Positions 41,084 through 49,592 of a stretch of DNA of 64,000 nucleotides are shown here, in pieces. A model generated the notes under the pieces. The model was not told where the DNA came from. It saw only the letters and a program-made list of their open reading frames with translations, and ran no database searches. This DNA is from Clavibacter michiganensis subsp. tessellarius (GTDB lineage: Bacteria; Actinomycetota; Actinomycetes; Actinomycetales; Microbacteriaceae). Location of the stretch: positions 1,860,001 to 1,924,000 of the forward strand of contig NZ_CP040788.1 in assembly GCF_021922985.1 (NCBI RefSeq). Direction: 5' to 3'. Both the position numbers and the translations under genes were made by a program. How positions within the stretch are numbered: the stretch's first letter is position 1; each line of letters starts with the position of its first letter.

Positions 41084-42025
41084 ATGACGCCCCGCCCCAC
41101 CGTGTTCGCCGCCGGCGCCGTCGTCTGGCGCGTGGTCGACGGCCGGATCCGGGTGCTCATCATCCACCGCACGCGGCGCCGCGACACCTCCCTGCCGAAG
41201 GGCAAGGTCGATTCCGGGGAGACCCTCCCCCAGACCGCCGTCCGCGAGGTGCACGAGGAGACCGGCTACCGGGTCGCGCTCGGCGTGCCCCTGGGCGCCA
41301 TCGAGTACGGCATCTCGGGCGGCCGTCGCAAGGCCGTGCACTACTGGGTCGCCGAGGCGACCGACGCGATCCTCGAGGCCGGCCGCTTCGAACCCGACGA
41401 CGAGGTCGAGAGCATCGAGTGGGTGTCGGTCCCCAACGCCCGCAAGCGACTCGACTACCCGGGCGAGATCGACATGCTCGACCTGTTCGCGGGACTCGTG
41501 GAGACCGGATCGCACCGCTCGTTCGCGCTCATCGCGCTGCGCCACGGCCACGCCGTCCAGCCGTACGAGTGGGACGGCCGCGACGCCGGCCGGCCGCTGA
41601 GCGCGCGGGGGCGCGCGGAGGCCGCGTCCATCGTGCCGACCCTCGCCGCCTTCGGGCCCCGCGTCATCACGAGCAGCACCGCCGAGCGGTGCCTGCAGAC
41701 GGTCGCGCCGCTCGCGGAGGCGCTCGGCCGCCGCGTCAAGGAGGACGCGGGCATCAGCCAGGACGCGTACGAGTCCGACGGCGGATCCGTGCGGGCGACC
41801 GTCGCCAAGCGCGTGCGCAAGGCCCGGAGCGCCGTGCTCTGCAGCCACAGCCCCGTGCTGCCGGAGATCCTGCACGAGATCGCGCTCGCGACCTCCACCC
41901 CTGCCGCGAGCCGGATGCCGCGGGCCGGCATGCTGTCGCCCGCCGAGTTCTCCGTGGTGCACCTGTCGGCGTCCGACCCGGAGGCCGGGATCCTCGCGGT
42001 GGAGACGTACGGGCCGGTCGCCTGA
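41084..42025 (+). CDS. MutT1-like Nudix hydrolase with histidine phosphatase domain
   Basis: 313-aa fusion. Residues about 5-140 are Nudix, with the complete box GKVDSGETLPQTAVREVHEE-TGY. Residues about 150-313 are a histidine phosphatase domain with RHG in FALIALRHGHAV and a distal His in VLCSHSPVLPE. Mycobacterial MutT1, also next to ppk, hydrolyses 8-oxo-dGTP and diadenosine polyphosphates; the same is likely here. Confidence 0.9.
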   Translation: MTPRPTVFAAGAVVWRVVDGRIRVLIIHRTRRRDTSLPKGKVDSGETLPQTAVREVHEETGYRVALGVPLGAIEYGISGGRRKAVHYWVAEATDAILEAGRFEPDDEVESIEWVSVPNARKRLDYPGEIDMLDLFAGLVETGSHRSFALIALRHGHAVQPYEWDGRDAGRPLSARGRAEAASIVPTLAAFGPRVITSSTAERCLQTVAPLAEALGRRVKEDAGISQDAYESDGGSVRATVAKRVRKARSAVLCSHSPVLPEILHEIALATSTPAASRMPRAGMLSPAEFSVVHLSASDPEAGILAVETYGPVA

Positions 42026-42107
42026 GCCGTCGACCGGCCCCGCCGGCATCGGCCCGACCGACCACTGTGCGCCCGCGCGGCTGAGCCCGTGCCGATCCGC
42101 GCGGTCT

Positions 42108-42125
42108 GTTCACCTCCCGTTCACC
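42108..42125 (+). promoter_or_regulatory. PHO box of pstSCAB
   Basis: Two perfect GTTCACC units, 42108-42114 and 42119-42125; 31 nt before the -10, same geometry as at ppk. Confidence 0.88.
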
Positions 42126-42156
42126 GGAATCCGCCGAGCCGGTCAAGAGCCCGACA

Positions 42157-42162
42157 TAGCGT
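42157..42162 (+). promoter_or_regulatory. -10 box TAGCGT of pstS
   Basis: TAGCGT; leader of about 53 nt to GTG 42222. Confidence 0.5.
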
Positions 42163-42221
42163 CTCGGAGGAGCCCGCACCGGCTCCGTCACAGCACGAAT
42201 CACCCGGAAGGCTCTCCCCAC

Positions 42222-43316
42222 GTGAAGATCTCGCGTCTCGGCAGCGCAGCAGCGCTCGCCGCCGTCACCGCCCTCGCCCTCTCGTCCTGCGCCGCCAACG
42301 AGGCCCCCGCCGAGGGAGGCGCCTCCGCGTCGACCCTCGAGGGCACGCTCAACGGCATCGGCTCGTCCGCCCAGGGCTCCGCGCAGGAGGCCTGGACCAA
42401 GGCCTTCCAGACGGCCAACACCGGCGTCACGATCAACTACTCGCCCGACGGATCCGGCGCCGGACGCGAGGCCTTCATGGCCGGCGGCCAGAACGCCAAC
42501 TTCGCCGGCTCCGACCGCGCGCTCAAGACCGACGAGCTCACCGGCACCTTCGGCCAGTGCGCCGACGGCACCTCGGCCATCGACCTGCCGAACTACATCT
42601 CCCCCATCGCCATGGTCTTCAAGATCGACGGCGTGACGGAGCTCAACCTCGACGCCGCCACGGCCGCGGGCATCTTCAAGGGCACCATCACGAAGTGGGA
42701 CGACCCGGCCATCACGGCCCTCAACCCCGACGCGAAGATGCCCGACGCCGCCATCACGGCCGTGCACCGCTCGGACGACTCGGGCACCACGCAGAACTTC
42801 GGCGACTACCTCAAGGCCGTCGCCCCCACCGTGTGGGACGCCGACTCCAGCGGCAAGTGGCCCTACGAGGGCGGTGAGGCGGCCCAGGGCACGTCCGGCA
42901 TCATCGACGCCGTCAACGGTGGCACCAACGTCATCGGCTACGCCGACGCGTCGCGCGCCGGATCGCTCGGCACCGCCAAGATCAAGGTCGGCGAGGACTT
43001 CGTGGCGTACTCGCCCGAGGCCGCGTCCGCGATCGTCGAGGCCTCCCCGGAGGAGACCGGCCGCGCGGAGAACGACATCGCGATCAAGATCGACCACACA
43101 TCCACCCAGGCGGGCGTGTACCCGATCGTCCTGGTCAGCTACCTCATCGGCTGCCAGCAGTACAAGGACGCCGCCGTGGGCGAGCTCGTCCGCTCGTACT
43201 TCGAGTACGTGACCGGCGCCGAGGGCCAGAAGCTCGCCGCCGAGAAGGCCGGCGCCGCGCCGCTGTCCGACACGGTCGCCGCGCAGGTCAAGACCGCGGT
43301 CGAGTCCATCAAGTAG
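42222..43316 (+). CDS. pstS: Phosphate-binding lipoprotein PstS
   Basis: 364 aa, lipid-anchored receptor of the high-affinity phosphate importer. Lipobox ALALSSC with Cys at residue 23; the phosphate-binding motif GIGSSAQG and SDDSGTTQNF are present, and YKDAAVGELVRSYFEYVTG is the typical C-terminal motif. GTG start 42222 with GGAAGG about 11 nt upstream. First of four pst genes. Confidence 0.95.
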   Translation: MKISRLGSAAALAAVTALALSSCAANEAPAEGGASASTLEGTLNGIGSSAQGSAQEAWTKAFQTANTGVTINYSPDGSGAGREAFMAGGQNANFAGSDRALKTDELTGTFGQCADGTSAIDLPNYISPIAMVFKIDGVTELNLDAATAAGIFKGTITKWDDPAITALNPDAKMPDAAITAVHRSDDSGTTQNFGDYLKAVAPTVWDADSSGKWPYEGGEAAQGTSGIIDAVNGGTNVIGYADASRAGSLGTAKIKVGEDFVAYSPEAASAIVEASPEETGRAENDIAIKIDHTSTQAGVYPIVLVSYLIGCQQYKDAAVGELVRSYFEYVTGAEGQKLAAEKAGAAPLSDTVAAQVKTAVESIK

Positions 43317-43328
43317 CACCCGCCGTCC

Positions 43329-43360
43329 GCCCCCTGGTCCGCTCCCGCGGGCCAGGGGGC
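43329..43360 (+). terminator. Intercistronic hairpin pstS-pstC
   Basis: 12-bp stem with one G-T pair (43329-43340/43349-43360), 12 nt after pstS stop. Likely a partial terminator or mRNA-stabilising element that lets PstS exceed PstCAB. Confidence 0.55.
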
Positions 43361-43420
43361 GCTCCCACGGGCGGCCCGCCGCCCACTGCCCCACCATCAC
43401 GACCGTAGGGAACCCGACCC

Positions 43421-44422
43421 ATGACGACCGCCGCCCCGCAGCCTCCCCAGGCCCCCGAGTCCGATCGGCCGCGCGACGTCGCCGCCGCCCCCCGCAGCAC
43501 CCAGGGCGTGAAGGCCAAGGCCCGCCTGGCCGACCGCGTGTTCTCCGGCCTCGCCTCCGGATCCGGCGCCCTGATCCTGGGGATCCTCGCCGCCGTCGCC
43601 CTCTTCCTCGTCGTGCAGAGCCTCCCCGCCCTCACCGCGCCGCCCGCCGAGGTCTCCGGCGGCGGCGGGTTCTGGGCGTTCGTCGGCCCGCTGATGTTCG
43701 GCACCGTCTACGCCGCCGCGCTCGCCATGCTCATGGCCGTGCCCGTGGCCGTCGGCATCGCGCTGTTCATCTCGCACTACGCGCCCCGCCGCCTCGCGCA
43801 GGGCCTCGGCTACGTCATCGACCTGCTGGCCGCCGTGCCCTCGGTGGTCTTCGGCCTCTGGGGCATCACGGTGCTCGCCCGCTTCCTCCAGCCGTTCTAC
43901 GCGTTCCTCACGGACTCGTTCGGCTGGTTCCCGCTCTTCGCCGGCCCCGTCTCGGGCACCGGCCGCACGATCTTCACGGTCGCGGTCGTCCTCGCCGTGA
44001 TGATCCTGCCCATCGTCACGGCGCTGTGCCGCGAGGTGTTCCTCCAGACGCCGAAGCTGCACGAGGAGGCGGCGCTCGCCCTCGGCGCCACGCGCTGGGA
44101 GATGATCCAGACGGCGGTGCTCCCCTTCGGCCGCCCCGGCATCATCTCGGCCTCCATGCTCGGCCTCGGCCGGGCGCTCGGCGAGACCATGGCCGTCGCC
44201 ATCGTGCTCTCCCCCGCCGCGGTCGTGAACTTCGCGTGGTTCCAGTCGACGAACTCGAACACCGTCGCCGCGAACATCGCGCTGAGCTTCCCCGAGGCGT
44301 ACGGCCTCAAGATCAACGAGCTGATCGCCTCCGGCCTCATGCTCTTCATCATCACGCTGGCCGTGAACATGCTGGCCCGCTACATCATCAGCCGCCGCAA
44401 GGCCTTCTCCGGAGCGAACTAA
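43421..44422 (+). CDS. pstC: Phosphate ABC permease PstC
   Basis: 333 aa, about six membrane helices; EAA loop HEEAALALGATRWEMIQTAV contacts PstB. AGGGAA lies about 8 nt before ATG 43421. Its stop overlaps the pstA start (TAATG). Confidence 0.95.
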   Translation: MTTAAPQPPQAPESDRPRDVAAAPRSTQGVKAKARLADRVFSGLASGSGALILGILAAVALFLVVQSLPALTAPPAEVSGGGGFWAFVGPLMFGTVYAAALAMLMAVPVAVGIALFISHYAPRRLAQGLGYVIDLLAAVPSVVFGLWGITVLARFLQPFYAFLTDSFGWFPLFAGPVSGTGRTIFTVAVVLAVMILPIVTALCREVFLQTPKLHEEAALALGATRWEMIQTAVLPFGRPGIISASMLGLGRALGETMAVAIVLSPAAVVNFAWFQSTNSNTVAANIALSFPEAYGLKINELIASGLMLFIITLAVNMLARYIISRRKAFSGAN

Positions 44423-45522
44423 TGGCGACGACAGCCCCCTCCCGCACGCGGCCCGTCGCGAGCACGCTGCCCAACTCCCTCACCGCCGGCAAGCTGCACC
44501 GCTTCACGGCGCCCGCGATCTTCCTCGCGTCCTGGCTCGTCATGGCCGTCATCTTCCTGGTGCTCCGCGTCTCGGGCGCCGCCGAGGACTTCAACTACGT
44601 CGGCACCGCCGTCTTCGGCACGCTGCTCTTCGGCGTCGCGCTGTTCGCCATCTCGCTCGCCGTGGAGGGCGAGCGGAAGGCGAAGGACCGGGTCATCACG
44701 ATCCTCGTCACGGTCGCCTTCGTGCTCGCGCTCATCCCGCTGGTCTCGCTCGTGTTCACCGCCGTGACGAACGGCTCCGGCCGCTTCGACCCGCTGTTCT
44801 TCAACTCGAGCCTCCGCAACGTGGTGGGCGCGGGCGGCGGCGGGCTGCACGCCATCATGGGCACGCTGATCATCACGGCCATCGCCGCGGTCATCTCCAT
44901 CCCCGTGGGGCTCATGTCGGCCATCTACCTCGTCGAGTACGGCCGCGGCCGCCTGGCGCGGGCCATCACCTTCTTCGTCGACGTCATGACGGGCATCCCG
45001 TCCATCGTCGCCGGCCTCTTCGCCTACGCGCTGCTCGTGCTGTTCCTCGGCCCGGGCGTCCGCATGGGCTTCGGCGGCGCGCTGGCGCTGTCCGTGCTGA
45101 TGATCCCCGTGGTCGTCCGCAGCGCCGAGGAGATGCTGAAGCTCGTCCCCAACGAGCTCCGCGAGGCGTCCTACGCGCTGGGCGTGCCGAAGTGGCTGAC
45201 GGTCGTGAAGATCGTGCTGCCGACGTCGCTCGCCGGCATCGTCACGGGCGTCATGCTCGCGATCGCCCGCGTCATCGGCGAGACGGCGCCGCTGCTCATC
45301 GTCGCGGGCTTCACGCAGGGCATGAACTACAACCCCTTCAAGGACCAGATGATGACCCTGCCGGTGTTCGTCTTCCGGCAGTACGCGGACCAGGGCGCGG
45401 ACGCGGCGGCCTACGTCGACCGCGCGTGGACGGGCGCGCTCGTGCTCATCCTCATCGTCATGGCGCTGAACATCATCGCCCGCCTCATCGCCCGCATCTT
45501 CGCCCCCAAGCTCGGCCGCTAG
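44422..45522 (+). CDS. pstA: Phosphate ABC permease PstA
   Basis: 366 aa. An N-terminal extension with extra helices of about 80 residues precedes the core, then six helices; EAA loop LREASYALGVPKWLTVVKIV. Start ATG 44422 shares an A with the pstC stop, so translation is coupled. Confidence 0.94.
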   Translation: MATTAPSRTRPVASTLPNSLTAGKLHRFTAPAIFLASWLVMAVIFLVLRVSGAAEDFNYVGTAVFGTLLFGVALFAISLAVEGERKAKDRVITILVTVAFVLALIPLVSLVFTAVTNGSGRFDPLFFNSSLRNVVGAGGGGLHAIMGTLIITAIAAVISIPVGLMSAIYLVEYGRGRLARAITFFVDVMTGIPSIVAGLFAYALLVLFLGPGVRMGFGGALALSVLMIPVVVRSAEEMLKLVPNELREASYALGVPKWLTVVKIVLPTSLAGIVTGVMLAIARVIGETAPLLIVAGFTQGMNYNPFKDQMMTLPVFVFRQYADQGADAAAYVDRAWTGALVLILIVMALNIIARLIARIFAPKLGR

Positions 45523-45566
45523 CGCCCGCTCCCCCGGCCACGAACCCGAACGGTTAGGAACACCCC

Positions 45567-46346
45567 TTGTCCAAGAGCATCGAAGTCAACGACCTGAACG
45601 TCTACTACGGCAAGTTCAAGGCGGTCGAGGACGTCAACCTGCGCATCGAGCCGCGCACCGTCACCGCCTTCATCGGCCCGTCCGGCTGCGGCAAGTCCAC
45701 GTTCCTCCGCACGCTCAACCGCATGCACGAGGTCATCCCCGGCGCGTACGTGGAGGGCGAGGTCCTCGTCGACGGCAACGACCTCTACGGCCCGGGCGTC
45801 GACCCGGTGCTTGTGCGCCGCCAGGTCGGCATGGTCTTCCAGCGGCCGAACCCGTTCCCCACCATGTCGATCCGCGACAACGTGCTCGCGGGCGTCAAGC
45901 TCAACAACCGCAAGATCTCGAAGTCGGACGCCGACGCGCTCGTCGAGCAGTCCCTCATGGGCGCCAACCTCTGGAACGAGGTGAAGGACCGCCTCGCGCT
46001 CCCCGGATCCGGCCTCTCGGGCGGCCAGCAGCAGCGCCTCTGCATCGCGCGCGCCATCGCCGTGCAGCCCGACGTGGTCCTCATGGACGAGCCGTGCTCC
46101 GCGCTCGACCCGATCTCCACGCTCGCCATCGAGGACCTCATCGAGGAGCTCAAGACGCAGTACACGATCGTGATCGTCACGCACAACATGCAGCAGGCCA
46201 GCCGGGTCTCCGACCGCACCGCGTTCTTCAACATCGCGGGCACCGGCAAGCCGGGCAAGCTCATCGAGTACGACGACACCACCACGATGTTCTCGAAGCC
46301 GAGCGTGCAGGCGACCGAGGACTACGTCAGCGGCCGCTTCGGCTGA
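45567..46346 (+). CDS. pstB: Phosphate ABC ATPase PstB
   Basis: 259 aa. Walker [19 protein letters not shown]-loop [12 protein letters not shown] (PstB-specific), signature [14 protein letters not shown], Walker [17 protein letters not shown] start at 45567 behind AGGAA; it follows pstA by 44 nt. Ends the pst operon at a 14-bp hairpin. Confidence 0.95.
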   Translation: MSKSIEVNDLNVYYGKFKAVEDVNLRIEPRTVTAFIGPSGCGKSTFLRTLNRMHEVIPGAYVEGEVLVDGNDLYGPGVDPVLVRRQVGMVFQRPNPFPTMSIRDNVLAGVKLNNRKISKSDADALVEQSLMGANLWNEVKDRLALPGSGLSGGQQQRLCIARAIAVQPDVVLMDEPCSALDPISTLAIEDLIEELKTQYTIVIVTHNMQQASRVSDRTAFFNIAGTGKPGKLIEYDDTTTMFSKPSVQATEDYVSGRFG

Positions 46347-46366
46347 TCCGCCGCCGCACGGACGAC

Positions 46367-46396
46367 GGCCCCGCATCCTCTGGAGGATGCGGGGCC
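46367..46396. terminator. Bidirectional terminator, pstB / anti-sigma gene
   Basis: 14-bp perfect stem, 46367-46380 with 46383-46396. Confidence 0.8.
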
Positions 46397-46420
46397 TTCG
46401 TGTCGTGCGGCAGCGGCGGA

Positions 46421-47275
46421 TCAGGTGACGGTGACCGCCACGATGGGCTCGCTCGTCGGCTGCTCGGAGCCCCCCTCGGGCTCGACGGTGATGGCCACCG
46501 TGTCGCCCGGCGTGTACGTGCCGTCGAGCACCGCGTGGCCCGCGCCGTCCGTGGACGGCATGACGCCGGCGGACACGGGGCCGGACTGGCCGACGTACCA
46601 CATCTGCAGCACGCGGCCCTCGGGGAGCGGAGCGGCGTCGTTGAGCACGACCGCGGTCTTGGCCTCGGAGGCGGAGAAGTAGACCGTGGCGGTGCCGCCG
46701 CCGACCACGTCGCGCTTGTCGATCACGACGTCGGACGCCGTGGTGACCCGCTCGTACGCGGAGGCGACGGGCGTCTGCGAGGAGCCAGGCCCGCCGGGGT
46801 TCGTGCCGACGACCACGCCGCCGACCACGAGGACCACGGCCGCGGCCGCCACGCCGATGAGGGCGCCCGGCTTGCGGAACCAGCGCTCGGACGCGCGGGA
46901 CGACGCCGAGCCGAGCCGGCCGCGCGGAGCGGTCGGAGCGGCGGACGCCGACGCGGAGGCCGAGCCCGGACGCAGCTCGGTGACGGGAGCGGCACGACGG
47001 TCGTCGACGGGAGCTTCCGCGGGCGCCTCGAGCGGAGGCAGCTGCGGCGTGGCGTCGAGCATGGCCATGAGGTCGGACTTGAGGCGCGGGGACGGATCCA
47101 CGGGCTCGGTGGTGAAGGCGAGGACGGCCGCGGTGGCACGGATCTCCTCCACCTCCGCGCGGAGCACGGGGTCGCCCTCGAGGATCGCCTCGAACTCGGC
47201 CGCCTCGTCGGCGTCGACCGCGCCGAGCGCGTACGCCGCGGTGAGCGAGCGCAGGTCGTCGTCGGTGGTCATCAT
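46421..47275 (-). CDS. Anti-sigma factor, RskA type
   Basis: 284 aa. Cytosolic N-terminal zinc-free anti-sigma domain about 1-75 (LRSLTAAYALGAVDADEAAEFE), a linker, one membrane helix about 137-159 (ALIGVAAAAVVLVVGGVVVG) and an outer RskA domain (VLNDAAPLPEGRVLQMWYVG). Sequesters the sigma factor encoded just upstream; release is usually by regulated proteolysis. The start overlaps the sigma gene stop by 4 nt (ATGA). Confidence 0.9.
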   Translation of the reverse strand: MMTTDDDLRSLTAAYALGAVDADEAAEFEAILEGDPVLRAEVEEIRATAAVLAFTTEPVDPSPRLKSDLMAMLDATPQLPPLEAPAEAPVDDRRAAPVTELRPGSASASASAAPTAPRGRLGSASSRASERWFRKPGALIGVAAAAVVLVVGGVVVGTNPGGPGSSQTPVASAYERVTTASDVVIDKRDVVGGGTATVYFSASEAKTAVVLNDAAPLPEGRVLQMWYVGQSGPVSAGVMPSTDGAGHAVLDGTYTPGDTVAITVEPEGGSEQPTSEPIVAVTVT

Positions 47276-47871
47276 GCGACTCCCATCTCATCGCGCAGGC
47301 GGATCATGCCGTCGCGCAGACGCGTCTTGACGGTGCCGATGGGCACGTCGAGCATCGACGCGACCTCGCTGTGGCTGTAGCCGCCGTAGTAGGCGAGGGA
47401 GACGGCCTGGCGCTGGATCTCTGTGAGCTTCGTCATGGCCTTCTTCACCCTCTCGTGCTCGATGCTGATCTCGACGGTCTCCGACACCTGGTCGTAGCCG
47501 TGCTCGTGGTCGCGGATGCCGATGCGCACGTCGCGATCACGGCTGGACTGGGAGGCGCGCACGCGGTCCACCGCGCGCCGGTGGGCCATGGTGAGGACCC
47601 ACGTGGTCGCGGCGCCCTTGGCCGGGTCGAACCGCGATGCGGACTGCCAGATCTCGAGGAAGATCTCCTGGGTGACCTCCTCGGACTGCGCGTGGTCGAC
47701 GAGGAGCCGGCGCACGAGTCCGAGGACGCGCGGCGCGAGCTGGTCGTAGAGCTCCGAGAAGGCCCGCTTGTCGCCCTGGGCGACGCGACCGAGGAGGGAC
47801 TCCTTCGACTCGGGGTCCGCCGACCCGGGCAGGTCGGGACGCTCGATCGATGAAGGCACGAGCCCCAGCAT
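47272..47871 (-). CDS. sigK: ECF sigma factor, SigK type
   Basis: 199 aa. Region 2 with AFSELYDQLAPRVLGLVRRL and the core-binding TQEIFLEIWQSASRF; region 4 helix-turn-helix GGYSHSEVASMLDVPIGTVK. Pairing with an RskA-type anti-sigma gene identifies the SigK group. Start uncertain: ATG 47871 chosen, a GTG about 12 nt downstream is also possible. In mycobacteria this pair controls secreted antigens and redox genes. Confidence 0.87.
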   Translation of the reverse strand: MLGLVPSSIERPDLPGSADPESKESLLGRVAQGDKRAFSELYDQLAPRVLGLVRRLLVDHAQSEEVTQEIFLEIWQSASRFDPAKGAATTWVLTMAHRRAVDRVRASQSSRDRDVRIGIRDHEHGYDQVSETVEISIEHERVKKAMTKLTEIQRQAVSLAYYGGYSHSEVASMLDVPIGTVKTRLRDGMIRLRDEMGVA

Positions 47872-48476
47872 CCCAGACCCGACCGGGTTCCGCATGCAGG
47901 CGCATCGACGCCCGTGGGGCCGAGGTGGATCTGCGGGGAGGTCATGTGGGGCTTCCGGGTGGTGGGGCGGATGGTGCGGAGGATGCGGGGAGCCCCGCAC
48001 CGGCCGGATCCCGCGGGAACGCGGCATCTGGGATGGCCGGGCGGCCTGCCGCGCAGCAGGACACGACCGATGCGGGTCGCACCCTCGCGGGTGACGGATG
48101 CGAGGCGGGTGAGCGCCTCACGATGACTATTCGGGGCGGGGCGCGTCACGGATTGGTCACAGGACGGCCGGGGCACGATGCCGGGGCGCGGGCGGCGCTC
48201 GGCTCCGGTCGGAGGGGACGGGGGTGGCGTCCGGTCGGGTGGGGACCCGGCCTCGAGGTCATCTGTCGGGATGAGAGGAGCCGGACCGCAGGAACGCCTC
48301 TCGGCGCGAGGCCGCTCGGAGCGGCGAATATTGGAGCCCGGGGTTACTGCGGCCCGACCCCATCCACTGTAACCGAGTCGGCCGGAGCTGTCGCCCGGGG
48401 TCCGGCGCTCACAGCGAACGCGGCGGATGCGACGCGCGCGGCAGCGCAGGAGGACCCGCCCACGCCCGGTCCCGCG
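47872..48476. other. 605-bp region without a gene
   Basis: No convincing ORF on either strand. It contains a possible ECF-type promoter facing sigK (48125-48156), a gccgctc/gagcggc hairpin (48311-48325) and an imperfect 11-bp inverted repeat (48342-48374). Longest gene-free stretch in the window. Confidence 0.6.
48125..48156 (-). promoter_or_regulatory. Candidate ECF promoter facing sigK
   Basis: CCAATCCG (48156-48149), 15-nt spacer, CGAATAGTC (48133-48125); ECF-like, 254 nt before the sigK start, so autoregulation is possible. Confidence 0.3.
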
Positions 48477-49109
48477 TCAGTCGAGCCGGTCGCCCCGCCA
48501 CAGACGGGCGCACTGCGCGAGATCCGCCGCCATCTGCGACAGACGGAGGGCACGCGTCGTGAGGTCGCCGGCGCGCTCCGGGGAGGCCGTCGCATCGAGG
48601 TCGTCGGCGACGCTCGTGGCGCCGAGCGCGGCGAGCCGGCTGAACGCGCCGGCCCGGTCGAGCGCCACGGCGAAGTCGCCCGTGAAGAGGCCGCGCAGGA
48701 TGCTGTCCGCGAGCTCGACGATCTCCGCCGGTCCCGTCGGCGCCGTCGCGCCCGCGACGACCGGGTCGATGGTCGTCGCGACCTCGGTGCCGCGCTGGTA
48801 GAGGAGGCTGATGCCGTCCGGATCCTGCCGGATGAGCGCGCGCATGAGGTACAGCCGCCAGAGCGCGCCGGGCAGGCTGCGCGGGCTCGCGCGCGACCAC
48901 AGCTCCGCCACCGCGTCGATGCCGTGCTCGTCGGTGTACGCGATGAGGCGCTCGACGACCGCGGGGTCGGGATCCGCCCGCACGCGCGCCAGCAGCGCCG
49001 ACGCGGTCTCATGGGCCACGCGGCTGATCGTGGCGGGGTCCTCGCCGCCGAGCATGCTCTCGAACTTGGACCCGGAGAACTTGGTGGGCTTGTGGTAGTC
49101 GCCGGACAT
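48477..49109 (-). CDS. Conserved hypothetical protein
   Basis: 210 aa, mostly helical, no signal peptide or membrane segment, no domain recognised. Starts MSGDYHKPTKFSGSKFESML and has LWSRASPRSLPGALWRLYLM; the style is of an actinobacterial cytosolic protein. ATG 49109 lies 7 nt after TACGCT. Confidence 0.75.
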   Translation of the reverse strand: MSGDYHKPTKFSGSKFESMLGGEDPATISRVAHETASALLARVRADPDPAVVERLIAYTDEHGIDAVAELWSRASPRSLPGALWRLYLMRALIRQDPDGISLLYQRGTEVATTIDPVVAGATAPTGPAEIVELADSILRGLFTGDFAVALDRAGAFSRLAALGATSVADDLDATASPERAGDLTTRALRLSQMAADLAQCARLWRGDRLD

Positions 49110-49116
49110 CCCCGTC

Positions 49117-49122
49117 AGCGTA
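49117..49122 (-). promoter_or_regulatory. -10 box TACGCT of the 210-aa protein gene
   Basis: TACGCT, 7 nt before ATG 49109. Confidence 0.5.
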
Positions 49123-49169
49123 CGCCGCGGTCGGCTCCCGTCGCCCGGCCGGCGCCCGGGACGCCCCCG

Positions 49170-49175
49170 TAGGCT
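49170..49175 (+). promoter_or_regulatory. -10 box TAGGCT of the 56-aa protein gene
   Basis: TAGGCT, 6 nt before ATG 49182. Confidence 0.55.
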
Positions 49176-49181
49176 GGGGGC

Positions 49182-49352
49182 ATGAGATTCGTCGCCGCCC
49201 TGGTGGTCCTGTGGCTCGTCCTGGTCGTCGTCGGCTTCGTCGTGAAGGCGCTCGCGTGGCTGGTGGGCGTCGGGATCTTCCTCGTGGTGGTCACGGTCGT
49301 GGCCGGTGCCGTGGTGCGCCGCGGCTCCTCGCGCGACGTCGACCGCCTCTGA
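49182..49352 (+). CDS. 56-aa membrane protein
   Basis: ATG 49182 to TGA 49350-49352. Two hydrophobic segments, about 4-21 and 25-45 (VALVVLWLVLVVVGF-type, then WLVGVGIFLVVVTVVAG), then a charged tail RRGSSRDVDRL. Leaderless start predicted. tRNA-Lys begins 35 nt later with its own -10. Function unknown. Confidence 0.65.
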   Translation: MRFVAALVVLWLVLVVVGFVVKALAWLVGVGIFLVVVTVVAGAVVRRGSSRDVDRL

Positions 49353-49371
49353 TCGGCCGCTCCCCATCCCG

Positions 49372-49377
49372 TAGAGT
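49372..49377 (+). promoter_or_regulatory. -10 box TAGAGT of tRNA-Lys
   Basis: TAGAGT, 9 nt before the tRNA. Confidence 0.55.
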
Positions 49378-49386
49378 CGGGCGCAC

Positions 49387-49459
49387 GGGCCTCTAGCTCA
49401 GTTGGTAGAGCAAGGGACTTTTAATCCCTGGGTCGTCGGTTCGAGCCCGACGGGGCCCA
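49387..49459 (+). tRNA. tRNA-Lys (anticodon TTT)
   Basis: 73 nt, full cloverleaf: acceptor GGGCCTC/GGGGCCC, anticodon loop CTTTTAA, T-loop TTCGAGC, A73; CCA not encoded (CCG follows). Confidence 0.97.
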
Positions 49460-49579
49460 CCGGATACGGTCGTGTCGCGGAGGGGAAGCGCCATCGCCCC
49501 CTCGGAGGAGCCAGGCATCCTGGCCCGAGCCCCCATCTATGGGGCCACCCGATGGTCCCGACGCGCTCTCACCGGCCCA

Positions 49580-49585
49580 TACGAT
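49580..49585 (+). promoter_or_regulatory. -10 box TACGAT of the SGNH gene
   Basis: TACGAT, 7 nt before ATG 49593, in an AT-rich patch unusual here. Confidence 0.5.
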
Positions 49586-49592
49586 TTATTGC

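Noticed and set aside
48267..48371. 34-codon minus-strand ORF in the gene-free region
   Set aside because: ATG lies 2 nt from the only -10-like hexamer, there is no ribosome binding site and the sequence is Arg/Ser noise.
49387..49482. tRNA-Lys 3' end as an integration site
   Set aside because: No repeat of the tRNA 3' end and no integrase were found in the window, so integration there is not supported.
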